Assembly (NCBI GenBank): GCA_947037125.1 | Contig: CAMQTJ010000019.1 | Location: 1-37,443 of the forward strand | Direction: 5' to 3' | From: an uncultured Holdemania sp. | GTDB lineage: Bacteria > Bacillota_I > Bacilli_A > Erysipelotrichales > Erysipelotrichaceae | DNA: 37,443 nucleotides | Shown: in pieces, positions 17,806 to 26,783 of the stretch | Numbering within the stretch: the first letter of the stretch is position 1 | How the letters are laid out: each line of letters opens with the position of its first letter | Notes under the pieces: model-generated | Databases searched by the model: none | What the model was told of the DNA's origin: nothing | The model's input: only the letters and a program-made list of their open reading frames with translations | Program-made: the position numbers and the translations under genes

Positions 17806-18657
17806 ATGAAAAGTTATTTAAAATTATTACGCGTTAAGCATTATATTAAAAATGGATTTATTTTTGTACCATTAATCTTTTCGATGAATTACACTAACTT
17901 GAATCTATGGGTTAATACGATTTATGCATTTATATTATTTTCAATAATGGCTTCAATAATTTACGTTATCAATGATATTGTAGATGTTGAAAAAGATCGT
18001 CAGCATGCAACTAAAAAAAATCGTCCATTAGCTAGTAAAAAAATATCAATTACTTCAGCTAAAATCTTAGTTTGTGTTTTAATTGTTATATTCACATTAA
18101 TTTCGATTCTTGTAAAAAATAATGCTGTAGTTTTTATAACTTTAGCGTATTTTATAATGAACATTGCATACAGTTTTAAACTTAAAAATATAGTTATAAT
18201 TGATGTCTTTATTATTTCAATGGGTTTTTTACTTAGAGTATTTGCAGGTGCTGCAGCAATTGATGTCGTGGTTTCTGAATGGTTACTACTTACGACATTT
18301 GCTATTTCTTTATTTTTAGGATTTGGTAAACGATACGGTGAAAAGAAAAGAATGAAAAGCAAAACTTCACGTCAAGTTTTAATGGATTATTCATTAGAAT
18401 CATTAAAATGTTTTATGCAAGTATCATTAACTTTAACAATTGTCTTTTATTCTTTGTATGCAACAATTGGTCATTCAAGTATAAATAATGTTGTGTTTAC
18501 TGTTCCAATTGTAGTTATAGCAATATTTCGTTATTACATGTTGTTGGAAAGTGATATAATTGATGGAGACCCTACGGAAGTTATATTGAATGACATTGTT
18601 TTGCAACTAATAGTATTATCATATGTTATTTTAGTTGGATTTTTAATCGTAGTTTAG
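17806..18657 (+). CDS. UbiA-family prenyltransferase (decaprenyl-phosphate phosphoribosyltransferase-like)
   Basis: A 283-residue membrane protein with about eight helices. The first acidic motif is N56-D-I-V-D60-V-E-K-D64 followed by NRPLAS; the second region has YSFKLKN and an aspartate at about 133, followed by LLRVFAGA. This pattern matches the branch of UbiA that contains mycobacterial Rv3806c, which joins phosphoribose from PRPP to decaprenyl phosphate, rather than quinone or heme enzymes. In a glycan locus this predicts a lipid-linked pentofuranose donor. The usual oxidoreductase partners for arabinose formation (DprE1/DprE2) are not in the window. AGGAG precedes the ATG, and the gene lies 10 bases before DHHW gene 2. 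Confidence 0.8.
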   Translation: MKSYLKLLRVKHYIKNGFIFVPLIFSMNYTNLNLWVNTIYAFILFSIMASIIYVINDIVDVEKDRQHATKKNRPLASKKISITSAKILVCVLIVIFTLISILVKNNAVVFITLAYFIMNIAYSFKLKNIVIIDVFIISMGFLLRVFAGAAAIDVVVSEWLLLTTFAISLFLGFGKRYGEKKRMKSKTSRQVLMDYSLESLKCFMQVSLTLTIVFYSLYATIGHSSINNVVFTVPIVVIAIFRYYMLLESDIIDGDPTEVILNDIVLQLIVLSYVILVGFLIVV

Positions 18658-18667
18658 GAGAATATAA

Positions 18668-19897
18668 ATGAAAAAAAGAAATATATTATTTTCACTTATT
18701 TTAACAACTTCATTAGTAGTTATATGTATTTTAACTATATTTAGTCCACAAAAAACAATATCATTAGAAGAGAATCGTAAATTATCTACATTTATAATGC
18801 CTGATATTAAAAATGTTATAGATGGTTCATTTCAGACTACATTTGAAAAGGCGGTTTCAGATCAGTTTGTTAATAGACAAAGTTATATAAATAACTATAC
18901 GAGTTTAAATGCTTTTTTGAAAAATATAATTGCAATTACGCAAAATAAAGATATGTCACTCGTAAGTATTTCGGATGATGGTATATATAAAGTATCTAAT
19001 GAAGGATCATGGCTTGCTGAGTTTCCTTTTTTGAAAGAAGATGGTTTGATTAGCATGCTTGAAAAAAGGATTTTTAATTATAATGAAATACAAAAATATC
19101 ACGATGATACTGATTTTTTCTTGTTTAAAGTTACTAATTCCCGTGATACTAATTTTTTTGATACAGACAATGAAATATTAGGAGCAGGTAATTTTTATTC
19201 TTCTTGGATTCAAAAAGAAATTCACCCAAGTATTAGCTATCATGAAACATTGTATAATAGCTTTGAAGAATATAAACTTTATAATTATAAAACTGATCAC
19301 CATTGGAATGCTGAAGGTGCAAAAAAGGGATATAAGGAATTAATTACTCAAATATCAAGTAAATATCCACAAATCGGACTACCTAAGGATTCGGATGTTA
19401 AGTTATGCTCTGGTGTTCAATTTTATGGTTCATATGCGAAAAGAAGCAACTATAATATTGATTTAGATGAATATGATACATTGTGTGATTATGTATATGA
19501 ATTAGATGAGCATGAAATATTTATTAATGGTGAACAAGTTGAACAATTAGGTCTTGTTGATGAGTATTTAAATGATATATATGAAGATGATATCAAAGTA
19601 AACCATTATCGCGAAATGTTTGGAGCAGACAAAGGTGAAGTTGTGTTTGACTTTGGTGATAATACCGGAGTAAATGCGCTTATTATATCAGACTCTTACT
19701 CTAATGCAATTAAACCTGTAGTTGCCTCACATTTTGATAAGACACATTATGTTGATTTAAGACATTATGAACTTGATAATGGGAGTACCTTTAATTTAAA
19801 GCTTTATCTTAGTGATAATGATATCGATTTGGTTGTTTATATGGGAGGACTATTTAACATATATATGGAAGAAATATATATGATAAATTTATATTAA
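18668..19897 (+). CDS. DHHW/AlgX-like polysaccharide O-acetyltransferase 2
   Basis: A 409-residue protein with an N-terminal membrane anchor and an extracytoplasmic SGNH-like domain. It keeps LEENRKLS, TDHHWN with D210 and H212, and SDSYSN with S343, so the D-x-H and Ser catalytic set is complete although the Gly of GDS is replaced by Ser. C247 and C273 match the cysteine pair of the other copies. Its start overlaps the AGGAG that ends the UbiA gene. It is followed after 1 base by DHHW gene 3 and then by MBOAT 2, its likely acetyl supplier. Confidence 0.82.
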   Translation: MKKRNILFSLILTTSLVVICILTIFSPQKTISLEENRKLSTFIMPDIKNVIDGSFQTTFEKAVSDQFVNRQSYINNYTSLNAFLKNIIAITQNKDMSLVSISDDGIYKVSNEGSWLAEFPFLKEDGLISMLEKRIFNYNEIQKYHDDTDFFLFKVTNSRDTNFFDTDNEILGAGNFYSSWIQKEIHPSISYHETLYNSFEEYKLYNYKTDHHWNAEGAKKGYKELITQISSKYPQIGLPKDSDVKLCSGVQFYGSYAKRSNYNIDLDEYDTLCDYVYELDEHEIFINGEQVEQLGLVDEYLNDIYEDDIKVNHYREMFGADKGEVVFDFGDNTGVNALIISDSYSNAIKPVVASHFDKTHYVDLRHYELDNGSTFNLKLYLSDNDIDLVVYMGGLFNIYMEEIYMINLY

Positions 19898-19898
19898 T

Positions 19899-21098
19899 AT
19901 GAAAAAAAGAAATATATTTATATCTTTATTGTTTACACTTATTTTATGTTTTGTATTTGTTTACGTAATATTTCTAAAGACTCCTAATGAAAAATTATCT
20001 ATGGAGGGTAGAGTAGCAAATAAATTTATTGCACCTACTATTTATAATATCAAAGATGGTTCATTTCAAAGTTCATTTGAAAATGCGATGACAGATCAGT
20101 TTATGAAAAGAGAAGTATTTTTAAAAATTTATTATCGATATGATTATTTCTTAAATAGAATTAGTGTTATTGATAAGGGTGAATATTCTTTAGTTAAAAT
20201 TGGGGACAATGTTTATACATTTGATGCTGCAAAAGATTATTTATTAGAATTTCCATTATTTAAGCGTAATGACATGGAAGAAGGCATCGTTAATATAACT
20301 AATAATATTAATGATATTTCGAATAAGTATCCGGATATCAATATGTATGTATATAAACCATTACGTTTGAATGAAGCTGATATTTTTGATGAAGATAATG
20401 ATTTTAGTGCTTATGGACCTGTTTATGAAGATTTATTTAAATCTTCGTTAAATGAAGATGTTCAATATGGTACTAATGGCTTTGTCAGTTTAGAGGATTA
20501 TAAAGCGAAGTATTATATGACAGATCCACATTGGAATAATGTTGGAGCTGATGAAGGATATCGCCAAATTGTGGATATGTTTAATGTTAATTATGGTAAT
20601 ATTGAATATGCAACATATGATTCAGAGTATTGTTTTGATGAATTTGAATATTATGGTCAATATGGACGTGGTTCAGCTTATCAAACTAAAGGGGATACGT
20701 TTTGCGATTATAATTATCAATTAGAAGATTATACAACAATTGTTAATGGTGAACAGAAACAATATGATGCAAAAGATCAATTTAAAAATAACACAATAGA
20801 TAGTTATAGTTGGAATTTTATGTATAGTATTTATCATGGAAATGATGAAGCAGAAATAATATTTGAATTTGATCAAAATACTAATAGAAACTTACTAGTA
20901 TTTACCGATTCATATGCAGGTCCAATTAAAAATTTACTTGCTTCGCACTTTGATAAAACTTATTATATAGATCCTAGAATTAATCCGGACTTTGTATTAA
21001 GTGATTATTTAGAACAAAATGAAATTACAGATATATTATATTTAGGTTTTTTTGGATCATTATATTCTACGCCTGAATATGTGTTTTCTGATTATTAG
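19899..21098 (+). CDS. DHHW/AlgX-like polysaccharide O-acetyltransferase 3 (DPHW variant)
   Basis: The protein has 399 residues, an N-terminal anchor and an extracytoplasmic domain. The E-NR-L box is reduced to SMEGRVAN. The catalytic motif reads TDPHWN (D209, H211) and the Ser motif reads TDSYAG (S338). Since AlgX uses only the Asp and the second His of this motif, the copy may still be active. C245 and C269 are conserved. It starts 1 base after gene 2 with no clear ribosome binding site, so coupled translation is likely. It is closest to the copy at 29618 (shared FAPT/KPT-type start region, FENA, DQ segments). Confidence 0.8.
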   Translation: MKKRNIFISLLFTLILCFVFVYVIFLKTPNEKLSMEGRVANKFIAPTIYNIKDGSFQSSFENAMTDQFMKREVFLKIYYRYDYFLNRISVIDKGEYSLVKIGDNVYTFDAAKDYLLEFPLFKRNDMEEGIVNITNNINDISNKYPDINMYVYKPLRLNEADIFDEDNDFSAYGPVYEDLFKSSLNEDVQYGTNGFVSLEDYKAKYYMTDPHWNNVGADEGYRQIVDMFNVNYGNIEYATYDSEYCFDEFEYYGQYGRGSAYQTKGDTFCDYNYQLEDYTTIVNGEQKQYDAKDQFKNNTIDSYSWNFMYSIYHGNDEAEIIFEFDQNTNRNLLVFTDSYAGPIKNLLASHFDKTYYIDPRINPDFVLSDYLEQNEITDILYLGFFGSLYSTPEYVFSDY

Positions 21099-21110
21099 GA
21101 GGATTATTTT

Positions 21111-22514
21111 ATGTTATTTAGTAGTTTAACATTCTTATTTGCATTTTTACCTTGTATTATAGTTGTGTATTTTTTATGTAAAAATAGAACATATCGCAAT
21201 GTTGTATTGCTATTATTTTCTTTAGGATTTTATGCTTGGGGAGAACCTATTTATATATTTTTAATGTTATTTTCATTAATTAGTAATTATTTAGTTGCTA
21301 TATTAATGGATAAAAAGAAAGATAATGTAAAATTACATAAAGCTATCTTTATTTTTGGTGTTATGATAAATCTTGGATTATTGGGATATTTTAAATACTC
21401 TAATTTCTTTATTGATAATATTAATTCTGTATTTAATTTATCAGTTGAATTTTTACAAATTAGTTTACCTATTGGAATAAGTTTTTATACTTTTCAAATA
21501 TTATCTTATGTAATTGATGTCTATAATGGTAAAGTTAAAGTTCAAAAAAGTTTTTTAATTTTAAGTACTTATGTAGCATTATTTCCTCAATTAATTGCAG
21601 GCCCAATCGTTAGATATCAAACAGTAGAAGAAGATTTATTATACCGTAAAGAAAATTTTAATGATTTTGCAGAAGGTATTAGAAGATTTATATTAGGTTT
21701 AGGTAAGAAAATAATAATTTCTAATCAAGTTGCATTGATTGCTGACACAATTTTTAAAACTGATATGAATGAATTAGGATTTTCATTAGCATGGGTAGGG
21801 GTTATCTCTTACACATTACAAATTTATTTTGATTTTAGTGGTTATAGTGATATGGCTATAGGACTTGGTAAAATGTTTGGATTTAGATTTTTAGAGAACT
21901 TTAATTATCCATATATATCAACTTCAATTACAGATTTTTGGCGTAGATGGCATATTTCATTAAGCTCTTGGTTTAAAGATTATGTTTATATACCATTAGG
22001 TGGTAATAGAGTTAGTAATAAAAGATGGTTGTTTAATATCTTTGTAGTTTGGTTTTTAACAGGAATGTGGCATGGTGCTACTTGGAACTTTATTATATGG
22101 GGATTATATTTTGGTGTTATTTTGGCTGTAGAAAAAATGTTTTTAGGAAAATACCTAAGTAAATCTCCTAAATTTGTTCAACATTTTTATGCATTATTAT
22201 TCATATGTATAGGATGGGTTATCTTTAGATCAGAATCAGTTAGTCAAATCTTAGTCTATCTTAAGGCGATGTTTGGACTTAATGGGTTCAACTCTATTAA
22301 AACTTTTTACAACCTGTCTATAGCTCATTTATGGCCTTATATCGTGATTGGATGTGTTGCTTCTACACCAATATTCAAAAAAATGTTTGATAAGATGAAT
22401 AGTAAACTATCAACTGGAATTGTATTTGATATCTATTTATTAATTATTTTCTTTATTTGCGTTATGTTTTTAGTTAATAATTCATTTAATCCATTTATTT
22501 ATTGGCAATTTTAA
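21111..22514 (+). CDS. MBOAT-family O-acyltransferase 2 (AlgI/DltB-like)
   Basis: A 467-residue polytopic MBOAT protein. Motifs include GEPIYIFLM near residue 45, SFYTFQILSYVIDVY, the GPIVRYQ loop, FWRRWHISLSSWFKDYVYIPLGG near 281-303 and WFLTGMWHGAT with histidine 321. It is a paralogue of the protein at 11499 but keeps more of the AlgI consensus (WGEP, GPIVRY). Strong AGGAGG upstream. With DHHW genes 2 and 3 directly before it, this forms a second acetylation module, possibly for another sugar or position. It ends the operon, 20 bases before a strong terminator. Confidence 0.9.
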   Translation: MLFSSLTFLFAFLPCIIVVYFLCKNRTYRNVVLLLFSLGFYAWGEPIYIFLMLFSLISNYLVAILMDKKKDNVKLHKAIFIFGVMINLGLLGYFKYSNFFIDNINSVFNLSVEFLQISLPIGISFYTFQILSYVIDVYNGKVKVQKSFLILSTYVALFPQLIAGPIVRYQTVEEDLLYRKENFNDFAEGIRRFILGLGKKIIISNQVALIADTIFKTDMNELGFSLAWVGVISYTLQIYFDFSGYSDMAIGLGKMFGFRFLENFNYPYISTSITDFWRRWHISLSSWFKDYVYIPLGGNRVSNKRWLFNIFVVWFLTGMWHGATWNFIIWGLYFGVILAVEKMFLGKYLSKSPKFVQHFYALLFICIGWVIFRSESVSQILVYLKAMFGLNGFNSIKTFYNLSIAHLWPYIVIGCVASTPIFKKMFDKMNSKLSTGIVFDIYLLIIFFICVMFLVNNSFNPFIYWQF

Positions 22515-22533
22515 TAATAAATTTGGGATTAAT

Positions 22534-22571
22534 CATAATAAAAAAAGAGCTAATGCTCTTTTTTTATTATG
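22534..22571. terminator. Bidirectional terminator between converging genes
   Basis: Perfect 17-bp stem (22534-22550 with 22555-22571) and a TAAT loop; A7 on one side and T7 on the other let it act in both directions. The stop codon of the minus-strand yfhO-like gene lies inside it. Confidence 0.85.
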
Positions 22572-24670
22572 TATATTGCTATTAGTATACTGATAAGTGA
22601 TATCATTGCTCCAATTTTAAAACCTTGAGGAACGAATGACATAGATATAGTTCCTGATTCAGTAGCAATAAATGATATAAAGCCATCATCGTTTAGCACA
22701 TCTATTTCTTGATTATTTATAAATATACTCCAACCATTGTCAAAAGCGATAGGAATTGTGTAATTAGTTGTAGAAGTCTCTATAGTACCCTTAATATTAT
22801 TATCGCCTAAATATGTGATATCAAAAGGAAAAGGAGTATAATCCGTTACTTCATAAATAAGCTTTCCATCAATTTCTTTAATTAGTTGAAATTCTTTGTG
22901 ATCATTTAAATCTATGGGTAAATCGTAATACATCTCCCTACCTAAATTAAACTCGTTATTTTCGACAACTAGGTATTTAAATGATAAATTTTTCATTATT
23001 TCAATATCGTGGACGTCTATTTGCCAAGTATTCTCAGGGAATTTTAAATCATTTGTCACAAATTGATTTAGCGTTGGTTGATATAAACTATCATAAGTAT
23101 ATGCCGATTTATAATCATATAGTAAATTAATATTATGTGGCATAGCAGCCTTACTTTCACTGTAAGGTACATAAATACGATAAAAACTAGTTTCATCCTC
23201 AATTGATTTAATATAATCAAATGGTGTTTGTGGTAATACATTTAAATAATCAAAATCTTCAAAATCTGGGTATCTTCTTAATGTTAAGTATGAAGAAAGA
23301 GAGAGTTCAAATACTAAAAATACGATTAATATTTTATAATATTTTTTATAATTAAATACTATAAATGAAAAAATAATTAGTAACAACATTGATAGTAATA
23401 GATAATTATATTCATAACTTAAATGTTCCCATATAAAATCATATTTATAATTAGCTATAAAACGTAAGCCCAAAATTATTAATATATATGAACCTAGAGT
23501 GAATAATAACATTTTTTTATTTAATTTAATATTTTTTAAGATGTGGCAAAATGCAAGTATTGTCATTAAGATTATTAATAAAGTCCATCTAAAATTAGGC
23601 TGATTAAATCCATGCATTATACTAGATCCTATAGGGAAAATTAATATGATAAATAATATGGATAGTATTAGTAAATAAGATTTTGATACTTTATTTTTAA
23701 TGTTTATAAAAAGTTGAGGTAACATCAAATATACCATAACACTACTATAAAGACTTAATTGATTAGTATTGTAATCACTAGTGCTAAATAACATATGATT
23801 AAGTTCACTTACTTTAAATGGAGGTATAAGAGCTTTTATTATCATATCTAAATAAATTGTTATAGGATTGTATTTATTAGTCAAAATAATATCTTGAGAT
23901 ACTCTTGAATTTTGTACCAAGTATAAAACTGAAGGTAATATCAGTATACTTGATATTAAAACACCTAATATATAATACAAAATTAACTTTAGTGTATCAA
24001 TAATATATGATTTAAAATTAAACTTGCTAAGCTGATAATATCTTAGTGTCCAATACAAGGTTAAAAAAATTGAAGTAGTGAAGAATAAGTAATAATTCGA
24101 AAGGATTAAAATAGTTACGGATACTACAAATATGGAATATTTTTTGTCTTTTAATACATATTCTATACCAATTAAGATCAAAGGTAAAAATGTATGCCAA
24201 ACTAAAAATGTAGGGTGCTCTGCAAATAATGTAGCCCAACCGCAAAAGCCGTAAAGTAAACTACCTATTGTTCTTATCTTGTTGTCATAATTCATTTTAA
24301 ATAGTAAATGATTAAATAACAATGTTGCTGTAATAAATTTTAAAATGTAAGTAACCATTAATGCATAGGTCATACATGCGGCAGGAAATAATAAGGTTAT
24401 ATAAGAAAATGGATCTCCTAAAATATAATATGATTTACTTGCGAAAAAATTAGTTCCCAAAAATAGATTATTTGACCAAAATGGCATCTGTCCTGATGAA
24501 ATTAATCGATGAAAATCTTGGTAAAAGAATAAATGTTGGTATTGAAAGTCATATCCTAAAACAAAGTCTTTGATTTTAAAGATATATGGAAAAAACATAA
24601 TTAATATGATTATTGACATACATATAATCAGAGTCTTATTGTCCTTAATATAATTTTTAAATGATTTCAT
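22550..24670 (-). CDS. yfhO: YfhO-family GT-C glycosyltransferase
   Basis: A 706-residue protein with about twelve to fourteen helices and a C-terminal extracytoplasmic domain of about 230 residues before a final helix. The first loop carries the YfhO pattern: LGYDFQYQ with D41, then SGQMPFWSNNLFLGTNFFAS and a LGDPFSY segment. In Bacillus and Listeria, YfhO-type proteins transfer a sugar from undecaprenyl phosphate to lipoteichoic acid outside the cell, working with a CsbB/GtrB-type GT2 and a GtrA-type flippase. Both partner types are encoded at 27722-29616. It is the only minus-strand gene, divergent from the LtaS-type gene. AAAGGAG precedes its ATG. Confidence 0.85.
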   Translation of the reverse strand: MKSFKNYIKDNKTLIICMSIIILIMFFPYIFKIKDFVLGYDFQYQHLFFYQDFHRLISSGQMPFWSNNLFLGTNFFASKSYYILGDPFSYITLLFPAACMTYALMVTYILKFITATLLFNHLLFKMNYDNKIRTIGSLLYGFCGWATLFAEHPTFLVWHTFLPLILIGIEYVLKDKKYSIFVVSVTILILSNYYLFFTTSIFLTLYWTLRYYQLSKFNFKSYIIDTLKLILYYILGVLISSILILPSVLYLVQNSRVSQDIILTNKYNPITIYLDMIIKALIPPFKVSELNHMLFSTSDYNTNQLSLYSSVMVYLMLPQLFINIKNKVSKSYLLILSILFIILIFPIGSSIMHGFNQPNFRWTLLIILMTILAFCHILKNIKLNKKMLLFTLGSYILIILGLRFIANYKYDFIWEHLSYEYNYLLLSMLLLIIFSFIVFNYKKYYKILIVFLVFELSLSSYLTLRRYPDFEDFDYLNVLPQTPFDYIKSIEDETSFYRIYVPYSESKAAMPHNINLLYDYKSAYTYDSLYQPTLNQFVTNDLKFPENTWQIDVHDIEIMKNLSFKYLVVENNEFNLGREMYYDLPIDLNDHKEFQLIKEIDGKLIYEVTDYTPFPFDITYLGDNNIKGTIETSTTNYTIPIAFDNGWSIFINNQEIDVLNDDGFISFIATESGTISMSFVPQGFKIGAMISLISILIAIYIIKKEH

Positions 24671-24690
24671 GGGTATCTCCTTTTATTAAT

Positions 24691-24752
24691 ATTAAAATAA
24701 AACTTATAACATTATAAATATTTTGTGATGAAAATTAAAATAAAACTTATAA
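24691..24752. repeat. Two direct copies of a 19-bp sequence upstream of the yfhO-like gene
   Basis: attaaaataaaacttataa occurs at 24691-24709 and 24734-24752, 43 bases apart, in the 220-base divergent spacer. On the minus strand the copy nearer the gene overlaps a possible extended -10 (TGTTATAAG, 24703-24711). May be a regulator site or a local duplication. Confidence 0.5.
24703..24711 (-). promoter_or_regulatory. Possible extended -10 promoter of the yfhO-like gene
   Basis: TGTTATAAG read on the minus strand, 32 bases before the ATG. No clear -35 box. Confidence 0.35.
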
Positions 24753-24863
24753 AATTAGTGGAAAATATTAATAATTTCTTTAGCTATATTATAATAATAT
24801 TTTTTATTTAACTAATAATAATATTATTATACAGTATTTTATTTTTACTGTCACATATATTCG

Positions 24864-24872
24864 TGATATAAT
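24864..24872 (+). promoter_or_regulatory. Extended -10 promoter of the LtaS-type operon
   Basis: TGATATAAT, identical to the site at 14150. It ends 18 bases before the ATG at 24891, so the leader is only about 12 bases and starts near the ribosome binding site. Confidence 0.55.
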
Positions 24873-24890
24873 TAGTTGGTGAGGTATTTT

Positions 24891-26783
24891 ATGAAAAAAA
24901 TTAAAAATTTTAAAATTGAACATATTGCTTTATTTCTATCAGTTCCATTGTCTTTTGTATTAGTTGATATATTTGTTAAAGGATTTCTAGGATTTAGATT
25001 GATATCATCAAGGGCAATAATTTATTCTTTTGCTATTGGTATGATGTTTAATGCAGTTAATTATTTACTTAAAACAAAAAAAGCTAAATTGATCTATTCT
25101 ACAATTATTGTTTGTCTTGCTTGTATTTTAGGATTGTCACAAATTATGTATTTTAGTATTTTTGCGGATTTTTATTCATTAACAAGATTAAGTAGTATTC
25201 AAGAATTTTTTGTAGTTAAAGGTGAAACTAGTAAAACGTTAAGTTTTTCTTATGTGCTATTTTTAATTATACCATTTTTAAATTTCTTAATATTATTTAA
25301 ATTTATTAGCACTAACAAAATCAAGGTACAATATAAAGTTACTCTAATTTACTTATTAGGGTCTATTTTACTTTACAATTGTGTGCAACTAACTTTTAGA
25401 AATCAAATGGATGATGTTACTCAATTGTATTTAACTGATGATTATTTATATGATAATGTTTATAATAAATCAAGATCAATTGAAAGATTTGGTATTTTCA
25501 CATATACATACCGTGATATATACAATATAGTAAAAAATAGTCTTAAAATTGAAGATGTTGCTAAGTTAGAAGAAATTAATCAATATTTTGATGAAAACAG
25601 TAGAGAAAAAGTAGTTAATGATAAAACAGGTATGTTTGAAGGTAAAAATGTTGTCTTAATTTTAGCTGAAAGTTTAAATACTTGGGGAATTCATGAAGAA
25701 ATAAGTCCGACAATGTATAAAATGGCAACAGAAGGTATATATTTTAAAAATTATTATTCTCCAAGATTTCCAGCTACCACAGTTGATGCAGAATTTGCTG
25801 TTAATACAGGGCTAGTTCCATCAATGGATTTTGGAAATACTGCATATATGTTTAAAGATAATGCATTTCCAAATTCTTTAGCTAATTTATTTAAAAAACA
25901 GGGTTATAGTGCTAATTCGTTTCATAACAGCGATGGTTCATTTTATAATCGTTTTCAATATCATGAAGCACTTGGATATGATAAGTTTTACGATGCTGAA
26001 ATGATGGGGATAGAACTACCTGAGAATTTTGGTTATAATTGGCCAACTGATTTATCTTTGTTTGAAAAAAGCACTGAGATAATATTAGAAAATTACGATG
26101 AGAATATACCTTTTTTATCATACTTAATAACAGTAAGTACTCATACTCCATATGATGAAAATCGAACTTATTTGAAAGATGATTTTGAAATTGCAAGTGA
26201 AATAATTGATTCGAATTCAGAGGTTCAATATTACATGGCAGCAGCAAGGGATTTGGATAATGGTATTAAACATATGATGGATGAATTTGAAAAACAAGGA
26301 ATTTTAGAAGATACTGTTTTTGTTTTATTCTCTGATCATTATTCTTATGGAATGTTTCATGATCTAATTTGGGAATATTACACAGATTATAAAGGTGATT
26401 TTCATCGTTTAAATAATGTTCCATTTATGATATGGACTCCAGGTATAACACCTGAAGTTGTTGAAGAAAACGTGTCGCAATTTGAAGTTTACCCAACAAT
26501 TTCAAATATGTTTGGATTAGATAATGATTTAACATATTCTATGGGTAATGATGTGTTTACAGCAGGAAGTAACACTATAATTAATGGATCTAGAACTAGT
26601 TGGCAAGACGAAAATGTAATTTATGAAAATAATCAAATTTATGAATTATTTAATGAAATTGCTGATCAAAAATACATTGATAATAAAAGTGCGTATTTGA
26701 TTGAAAGATTAAATATATTTCAAGATATTTTAAAGAATGATTATTTTGATAGCTCTGTATATAAGGAGATTGAAAGTGAATAA
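24891..26783 (+). CDS. LtaS-family polyol-phosphate (lipoteichoic acid type) synthase
   Basis: A 630-residue protein with an N-terminal block of five helices (to about residue 190) and an extracytoplasmic sulfatase-fold domain. The metal and catalytic residues of LtaS are present: E260 in ILAESLNTW, T297 in TTVDAEF (aligned with the nucleophile Thr of staphylococcal LtaS), and D482-H483 in LFSDHYSYG. It should polymerise glycerol phosphate, or transfer phosphoglycerol to a glycan, outside the membrane. A TTG at 24876 is open in frame, but GGTGAGG lies directly before ATG 24891, which is therefore the start. It overlaps the next gene by 8 bases. Confidence 0.88.
   Translation: MKKIKNFKIEHIALFLSVPLSFVLVDIFVKGFLGFRLISSRAIIYSFAIGMMFNAVNYLLKTKKAKLIYSTIIVCLACILGLSQIMYFSIFADFYSLTRLSSIQEFFVVKGETSKTLSFSYVLFLIIPFLNFLILFKFISTNKIKVQYKVTLIYLLGSILLYNCVQLTFRNQMDDVTQLYLTDDYLYDNVYNKSRSIERFGIFTYTYRDIYNIVKNSLKIEDVAKLEEINQYFDENSREKVVNDKTGMFEGKNVVLILAESLNTWGIHEEISPTMYKMATEGIYFKNYYSPRFPATTVDAEFAVNTGLVPSMDFGNTAYMFKDNAFPNSLANLFKKQGYSANSFHNSDGSFYNRFQYHEALGYDKFYDAEMMGIELPENFGYNWPTDLSLFEKSTEIILENYDENIPFLSYLITVSTHTPYDENRTYLKDDFEIASEIIDSNSEVQYYMAAARDLDNGIKHMMDEFEKQGILEDTVFVLFSDHYSYGMFHDLIWEYYTDYKGDFHRLNNVPFMIWTPGITPEVVEENVSQFEVYPTISNMFGLDNDLTYSMGNDVFTAGSNTIINGSRTSWQDENVIYENNQIYELFNEIADQKYIDNKSAYLIERLNIFQDILKNDYFDSSVYKEIESE

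Noticed and set aside
18000-18362. 120-codon open frame on the minus strand
   Set aside because: It lies fully inside the UbiA gene, whose motifs are clear on the + strand.
24876-24890. TTG start for the LtaS-type gene
   Set aside because: It would place the GGTGAGG ribosome binding site inside the coding region; ATG 24891 is correctly spaced from it.
25912-26247. 111-codon open frame on the minus strand
   Set aside because: Antisense to the LtaS-type sulfatase domain.
26737-26775. Earlier in-frame start for the GDPD-like gene
   Set aside because: It would overlap the LtaS-type gene by 47 bases without a ribosome binding site; GTG 26776 has AAGGAG 7 bases upstream.
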